From contig JAQMRL010000001.1 in NCBI GenBank assembly GCA_035578175.1, forward strand, positions 52,847,553 to 52,911,552: DNA of 64,000 bases, read 5' to 3'. Source of the DNA: Catonia carolina. Its lineage: Eukaryota > Arthropoda > Insecta > Hemiptera > Achilidae. Each line of letters opens with the position of its first letter. Within the stretch, counting starts at the first letter, position 1. Shown here in pieces: positions 58,733 through 64,000 of this stretch. Both the position numbers and the translations under genes were made by a program. The notes beneath the pieces are model-generated. The model was not told the origin of the DNA. It ran no database searches and saw nothing but the letters and a program-made list of their open reading frames with translations.

Positions 58733-59340
58733 TTTTTTTTTTTTTTTTTGCGCCCTGGAGACTCCAGGAGGAGTATAGGACATGCCGTCAGATATAACAC
58801 CTGAAATACGTATAAGAAACACACTATGTATCACTACTATCAAGAAAGAAATTCTTGTATGCTATAAAAAGTTTCACCGATCAAGTAATTTTTTAAATTT
58901 TTTTTAAAGGAATTCAAATCCTCACAACACTTTAAAGATTGGGGTAATTTATTTAAGAATTTTCTCCCTGCATAAGTAGGTTTTTGTTCAAACAATTTTG
59001 TGGAGTGATTAGCCACATAATAATCATTCCTGTTTCTCGTGTTATGATTGTGAACATTGAAATTCTGCATAAAATTATTTTGCCTAACATACATAATCAC
59101 CTCAAAAATGTAGAGACAGGGAACTGTAAGCAATTTAAGCTCCTTAAATAGTGGCCTGCATGAGGTTAGCTGGTTAGCTCCCACCATACACCTAATAGCT
59201 TTCTTTTGAATTTTAAAAACCCTATTCATATTACCCATGCTAGAATTACCCCATACTAAAATACCATAACGGATATGAAACAGAATGAGGCCATGATAAG
59301 CTGCCATTAGTAAAATAATTAGCATTAGCATAATAAACAG
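58733..59340 (-). pseudogene. LINE 3' fragment of a second type, with poly-A tail
   Basis: A minus-strand frame of 163 codons (59331-58840) carries LFHIRYGILVWGN, FKIQKKAIRCMVG, TSCRPLFKELKLLTVPCLYI, NHNTRNRNDYYV and FLNKLPQSLK. This is the C-terminal part of a CR1/jockey-like reverse-transcriptase polyprotein. The 3' UTR contains CATGTCCTATACTCC and ends in an 18-base poly-A (58733-58750, T on the plus strand). The 5' end is truncated near 59340, with a frameshift upstream. Confidence 0.8.
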
Positions 59341-59663
59341 ACTAGCTAAATTTCAAGCAGAAACAGATTCAGTAATTGTCAACATTGTGTAAGCCAAACT
59401 CTTATGAGCTTGTAGAGAGCAAAAATTCATATTATAGGTATATTTATTAATAGTTGTTTCCGTATACAGTATTTAAGTACCGTTTTACAACTAAAATAGT
59501 CAACTATTAATCTACCAAATATTATCACAGAAATTAATAGTAAATATTGTGACAATATGCATCAATGGCATTTGCAATTGTTGTAATGTATGGTAGGTGT
59601 TGCTTGTTGCCTGCTGGCACCTACGGACTAATTGATTGTTCTTCCATTAAAGGAAGAGTTCTA

Positions 59664-61006
59664 ATGGGTGTTTCAAAAAGGACGCACTTCGAAGTTTAAG
59701 GGTTAATGTTTTCTGCATAGCGAATACTTTTTCCCCCAAATAGCAGTTGGCACTACCGTACTCATTGTTGACCCATTGTGTATTACTGACATGTACTAGT
59801 GCTATCCCAGTATTCATTTGCGTCTGTAGTGTCTGTATAAGTTCAAACATAGTTTTTTCCAAGGATTAACGTGTGTTTTTATTATTGAAAGTTATTGCGC
59901 ATATAAATCTTACGAACGAGTGAAAGACGAGTTCCAGTTAAAATTTCCCAATTCTGAAGTAGCTAATAACACCACAATATCACGTCTGATTAATAAATTT
60001 CGTGAGACTGGCAGTGTACAGGATCGGAAAAGCACAGGTCGACCATCAGTGTTAACAGAACAAGTTTTGGACGATGTGAAACAACGTTTGACTACCTCAC
60101 CCAGCAAATCACTTAGAAAGTTATCTTCACAGGCTGGATTATCACTATCTTCCGCTTTAAGGGCTACAAAAAAATTAAATCTGCATCCTTACCGCATCGG
60201 TGTCGTTCATGAACTGAAAGAAGTTGACCACAGGAAATGTATACAGTATTGTCGTTGGATACATTCTCTTGTTAATGACAACGGTGTTGAAATATTGGAT
60301 CGTGTTTATTTCAGTGACGAAGCATGGTTCCACTTGGATGGTTACATCAACAGCCAAAACTGCTGAATGTAGAGCGCTCATAATCCTCACACATTTCATG
60401 AACGTCCACTACACGCACATAAAATTGGTGTTTGTTGTGCGATCTCCCAGCGTCGTATTGTTGGGCCTTTATTTTTTGACACATCTGTAGATGGTGTGGT
60501 GTACCGCAACTTCATTGAACAATTTATAGCGTTGTTAGAATTACACGATCAAGATTGTTGGTTTCAGCAGGATAACGCAACGTGCCATACTTCTACTGAA
60601 ACGCTGAATATGTTACGAGAATTTTTTGGCCATCGGGTGATATCAAAAGGATTGTGGCCACCAAGATCCCCAGATCTTACTCCTGCGGATTTTTTTCTTT
60701 GGGGAAAATTAAAGAGTAAGGTTTTTATAAACAATCCTCATACAATTGAAGAATTGAAGGCTAATATTGAAAGTGAGATTGCAAACATTAATGAGCAAAC
60801 ACTACGAAAAGTGGCTGCAAATGTTATGAAACGTGTTCGAACTTGCATTACAAGCAGAGGAAGTCATTTTGAACATTTATTGTGAAGTTTTAAAGGTAAT
60901 CTGAATGTTATAAAGGTAATAATTTCATACCGTATAATTTGTAATTACTTAATGTAATAAATTAGCGTTCTCAAACTTCGAAATGCATCCTTTTTGAAAC
61001 ACCCGT
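59664..61006 (+). mobile_element. Full-length Tc1/mariner-superfamily transposon, 1343 bp
   Basis: Terminal inverted repeats of 34 bp (59664-59697 and 60973-61006) match at 31 positions; the core is GGGTGTTTCAAAAAGGA. TA dinucleotides flank both ends (59662-59663 and 61007-61008), the signature of this superfamily. Length and a single internal transposase frame fit. The transposase is inactivated by nonsense codons. Confidence 0.9.
59881..60885 (+). pseudogene. Mariner-like transposase, one frame with two nonsense codons
   Basis: The same frame runs from about 59881 (IIESYCAYKSYERV, the start of the N-terminal DNA-binding region) through a helix-turn-helix segment (TISRLINKFRETGSV) to the terminal codon at 60885. 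Only TGA at 60364 and TAG at 60370 interrupt it, right after NSQNC, where relatives have Arg and Trp codons. The catalytic residues survive: FSDEAWFHLDG, FQQDNATCH and SPDLTPADFFLW. I count 38 residues between the second and third Asp, unlike the 34 of classical mariners, so this is a distinct subgroup. The original start is also decayed: an ATAG replaces a likely ATG near 59849 and a T-run shift follows. It would cut and paste the element at TA sites. Confidence 0.88.
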
Positions 61007-61009
61007 TAT

Positions 61010-64000
61010 CATACATTAAGCCCTCTTATTTGAAGACTCCATGAAAAGAAAGAATGGGTAAGTCCATTTTTTTCTGAAAATGGTGTTTTAGCGCATTCTG
61101 GTAGACAGTTAAAAGTACTATTGGCTAGTTAAACTTACTTACAAATAACGTAGTAAGTCACTGAGATACAAAGGTTTTTAATTTTGTAATAACGTTCTGA
61201 AAAATTTACATAATGTGACTTAACTCATTCTTCTGTGGAGTCTTCATTTATTATTCATTTCTATTTATTTTCTAGTATATTCTACTTTTTTCCTTTTATT
61301 ATTTATTTTAGATTTTGTGAGTATTATTTTACTTCCTCTGTATGTTTGTTTATCTCATCCTTTCTCTGCCCTCCTGTAATTTTAAGGTAGGATATATAAG
61401 TGCTGCTGCCTTTCTTGTGATGGTAGTATTAAAGATTTTTTGAAGGCAATCAGTGTTATTGTGTCGCCTTGAACAGTGTCAAGTGAAACAGAAGGAACAT
61501 TAATTTTGTGTGTCGTTATTGAAATAGTTTTTTTTGTGATAAGGATGATTTCGTAAATAATTAATTATATTTGAAATTGAAATAAATATAGTTTATTTCC
61601 ACCAGTAATAAAGTAAAACAGTAAACACTTGCCAATGTTTTATAGCGTTTCGTGTACTTCATACACGTCTTCCAATTTAAGTTATTTAAAGTAATGTATC
61701 TTTAAATTTATTAATAGTCAAAACTTAAAATTTCCTGCTTCTCCCATGACAGATAAGGAATAGTTGATTCTTATTTGCAACACTCCTGCCAACTTCATAA
61801 GATTGCTGTCACATTCAATCTGTGAGTTCATTAATTTTTGACTATCTCCATATTATAGATTTATAATATTTTTCCAAAATATCAATTTAATTTAGTTTGT
61901 TATTTAATTCTAATGCTTCCAAAATTTTATTCTCTATATTTGATATTGTATGGTTATTTTTGTGCAAGTGTTCAGTTACGATGGAGAATTTTCTATTGCC
62001 TCTTTTATAGTTTAAAAAGTATTTTGCAAACCATGTCTTGATCGAATAATTAATTATATTGCCCATAATTTTGTATTAGTTTAAGTCTTTGTTTTAGTTT
62101 AAGTATTAATTTAGTACAATAGTTTAAGTCTCAAGTTTTCAATAAAATTTTCTAATAAATTTAGTGTACATAAGTCAAGTAGTTATAGTATTTTTTGTTT
62201 TAATTTATTAATTTCTCATAAATACTTTTTACAAAGTTAAAAGAAAGTTTTAACATAATATTAATAACCAGGTCCAAAAGAACCTTTAAAAAATGTTGCA
62301 ATTTGTTTTACTTTCCTGTAGCCTATCCCTTCGCTATATTGTATGAATACCCAAATTTCCCCACCCTTTTTTGAAGGTTCGGATTTAACATTGGTGTTCA
62401 ATCAGACTGTAGCATGGTAAATCAAGGACCTGCTGTATTGTAGTTGTTTCTTAAATTAAGTCTTCATAAACAATGGTTTCTTGAGAATTTTTTCACACAT
62501 GAAACGAGTAGTAATTTTAATAAGTATTTTTTTGAAATCTATTAATTTCTTTAATACAATTGATTGTATTTTAGCATAAGTTTTATAGATACCAACCAGT
62601 TGTAGCATTAACATGTTATTTCCAAGTTATTTCTAATGTTTTATCATGATGTTCTTTAAAATATTTTTTCCCAAATAAGGAACTTAGTAAAGTAGTTTTA
62701 ATGTGTTTTTTAGCCCATAATTTAAATTCCTGTCTTTCAGTGATAGTATTAAAAATTCAATATAATACTACTGGTGGTAGGCCTAAACTATTACAATTTT
62801 TTAAATTTTATAATGAATATAGAGTTACATGTTATCTTCTCATAAGATACTTAGTCAAGTATTTCAGTTGATATTAGAAGCCTAGATATTAGCTATAGAT
62901 TTTACTTATTTCGGAAATCGACAGAAGGGTACCTACAAATAAATCAGGATTCTATTTTTATTAATATTGCAGTTAATTTTCAGTAGGTTAAACACGTTAC
63001 TTTTAACCAGCAAAACATGACATTAATTAAAATGTACAAAAATACTAAATAAATTCAACATTATTTCAAAATTACAGAGGAAATTCCCGCGGTAAACAGG
63101 TTGCAGCGGAACGTGAAATATTTGTAAGTTTAGTGGCCGCTGCGAGCGCTGCAGTCATGTTCGAAAGAAAGAAGCGAGTGAAGTTTTGGAACTGTAGTAT
63201 ACAAATCTATAATATTTAATTTTTATTTTATTATTTTTATCTATATTTATTTAACACGGTTTAATATAATGCAGTCACGCATCTTACTATTAGTGAAAAT
63301 GTAAACGGCACACTAGCACTCCAAGGAGCCAATAGCGCAGTTATAAGAATTAGTGCATTTTTATTTTTTTGACACTTTTTATTGAAAATTTAGTATCTGT
63401 TTTTACAATAGTATAACAATTTCTAAATATGACGCTAAGGTTCCAAAATTTGAATAATACTTGTTGAAGCTTGCAGTCTCATTACAGTTCTATAAAAAAA
63501 TACAATTAGCCAAGAACAGCCCTTGGCCAGAGGTGTTTTAAACGTCCGTGCTGATTGTCCGGTAAAATTTTAATTTTCCTCTCTAATATTAATTCTATAC
63601 AAAAAGCTGATGATTTAATATCAGAAACATAAGTAAAACTTCAAGGCATCTACAGTACTTTTCTATTAAATTTGGAGAAATGATCGTGAAATGTGTGAGC
63701 TTTCGGTCCGCTGCGAGCGCTGCAATCGAACTGATGGTATAAAAATGCTGAAGCTTAACAATGGTATTACAGCTTTAGCGTGTTAATTCACGGTTACAAA
63801 GTACATTTAAATTACTAAGGAATGATTCTCATGTTCACAAAGCCAATTTCTCGATAGTTAATGCAAGTTGGCATTCACTGGTGTAAGTGAATGAAGCATA
63901 ACAAAAAATAAAAACTATACTGTCATTGTTAGTGTCCGCTTAATTATTAATTTTTTAATGTTATTAGAGTAAACTAATATTAGTAAGTTTTAAAAACAGT
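61010..64000. other. AT-rich, gene-free apart from GC motifs
   Basis: GGATATATAAGTGCTGC at about 61388 could be a TATA box on the plus strand, but no initiator or open frame follows at the right distance. The two GC motifs near 63.1 and 63.7 kb are listed separately. Confidence 0.5.
63098..63730 (+). repeat. Two copies of a GC-rich 55-bp motif
   Basis: CCGCTGCGAGCGCTGCARTC occurs at about 63137 and 63710, each preceded by a similar CGTGAAAT(A/G)T sequence. They stand out from AT-rich surroundings and could be regulatory elements or ends of a small repeat. Confidence 0.5.

Noticed and set aside
61388..61450. TATATAAG as promoter of a plus-strand gene
   Set aside because: No initiator at the proper distance (a TCAGTG lies about 58 bp away) and no open frame follows.
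1..64000. CRISPR arrays, operons or prokaryotic signals
   Set aside because: None seen; introns, SINEs and LINEs show a eukaryotic genome.

Overview
The window is AT-rich, gene-poor nuclear DNA from an animal, most likely an insect. The evidence is a spliceosomal gene with an arthropod-type TATA plus TCAGT initiator promoter, mariner, hAT and APE-type LINE families common in insects, tRNA-derived SINEs, and long stretches without open frames. The order is not proven; a hemipteran-like genome is my guess from the repeat content.

One host protein gene can be supported. It lies on the minus strand between 56526 and 48442. A promoter (56491-56526) precedes a 46-nt first coding exon for a signal peptide (56432-56477). 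A 7.4-kb intron (49046-56431) leads to a terminal exon (48570-49045). Together they encode a 173-residue, probably secreted protein with a Lys-Asp repeat and no family that I recognise. The ends of the two exons complete one Gly codon exactly. The intron carries a nearly intact LINE (50445-53334, perfect 12-bp target duplication), an antisense LINE fossil (49250-49950) and a possible inverted-repeat element (54571-55549).

The rest is mostly mobile-element sediment. (1) LINE remains of the endonuclease-RT type lie at 9765-9990, 20570-21006, 23735-25773 (split by a hAT and a mariner), 34105-34930 and 49250-49950; a second LINE type lies at 58733-59340, 47525-47965 and, as 3' ends, at 42050-42210 and 46385-46545. 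(2) DNA transposons: a full-length Tc1/mariner-type element with two nonsense codons six bases apart (59664-61006), an internally deleted mariner (24596-25540) and a hAT remnant (23814-24544). (3) A dominant non-autonomous family in eight copies from 26.5 to 58.3 kb, with subterminal inverted repeats, a 3' hairpin and a TG microsatellite, resembling Helentron-associated (HINE/DINE-1-like) elements. (4) Four tRNA-headed SINE groups that appear to exchange heads and tails. (5) A ~400-bp repeat in six copies; one (36561-36955) has a perfect 10-bp target duplication and an unfilled relative at about 410. (6) Foldback structures, notably a 673-bp palindrome without a spacer (32077-32749).

The stretches at 600-2600, 4420-8680, 10400-12700, 14070-16580, 16760-19150 and 61010-64000 show no gene I can support, apart from a few CpG-richer islands that could be promoters or first exons.
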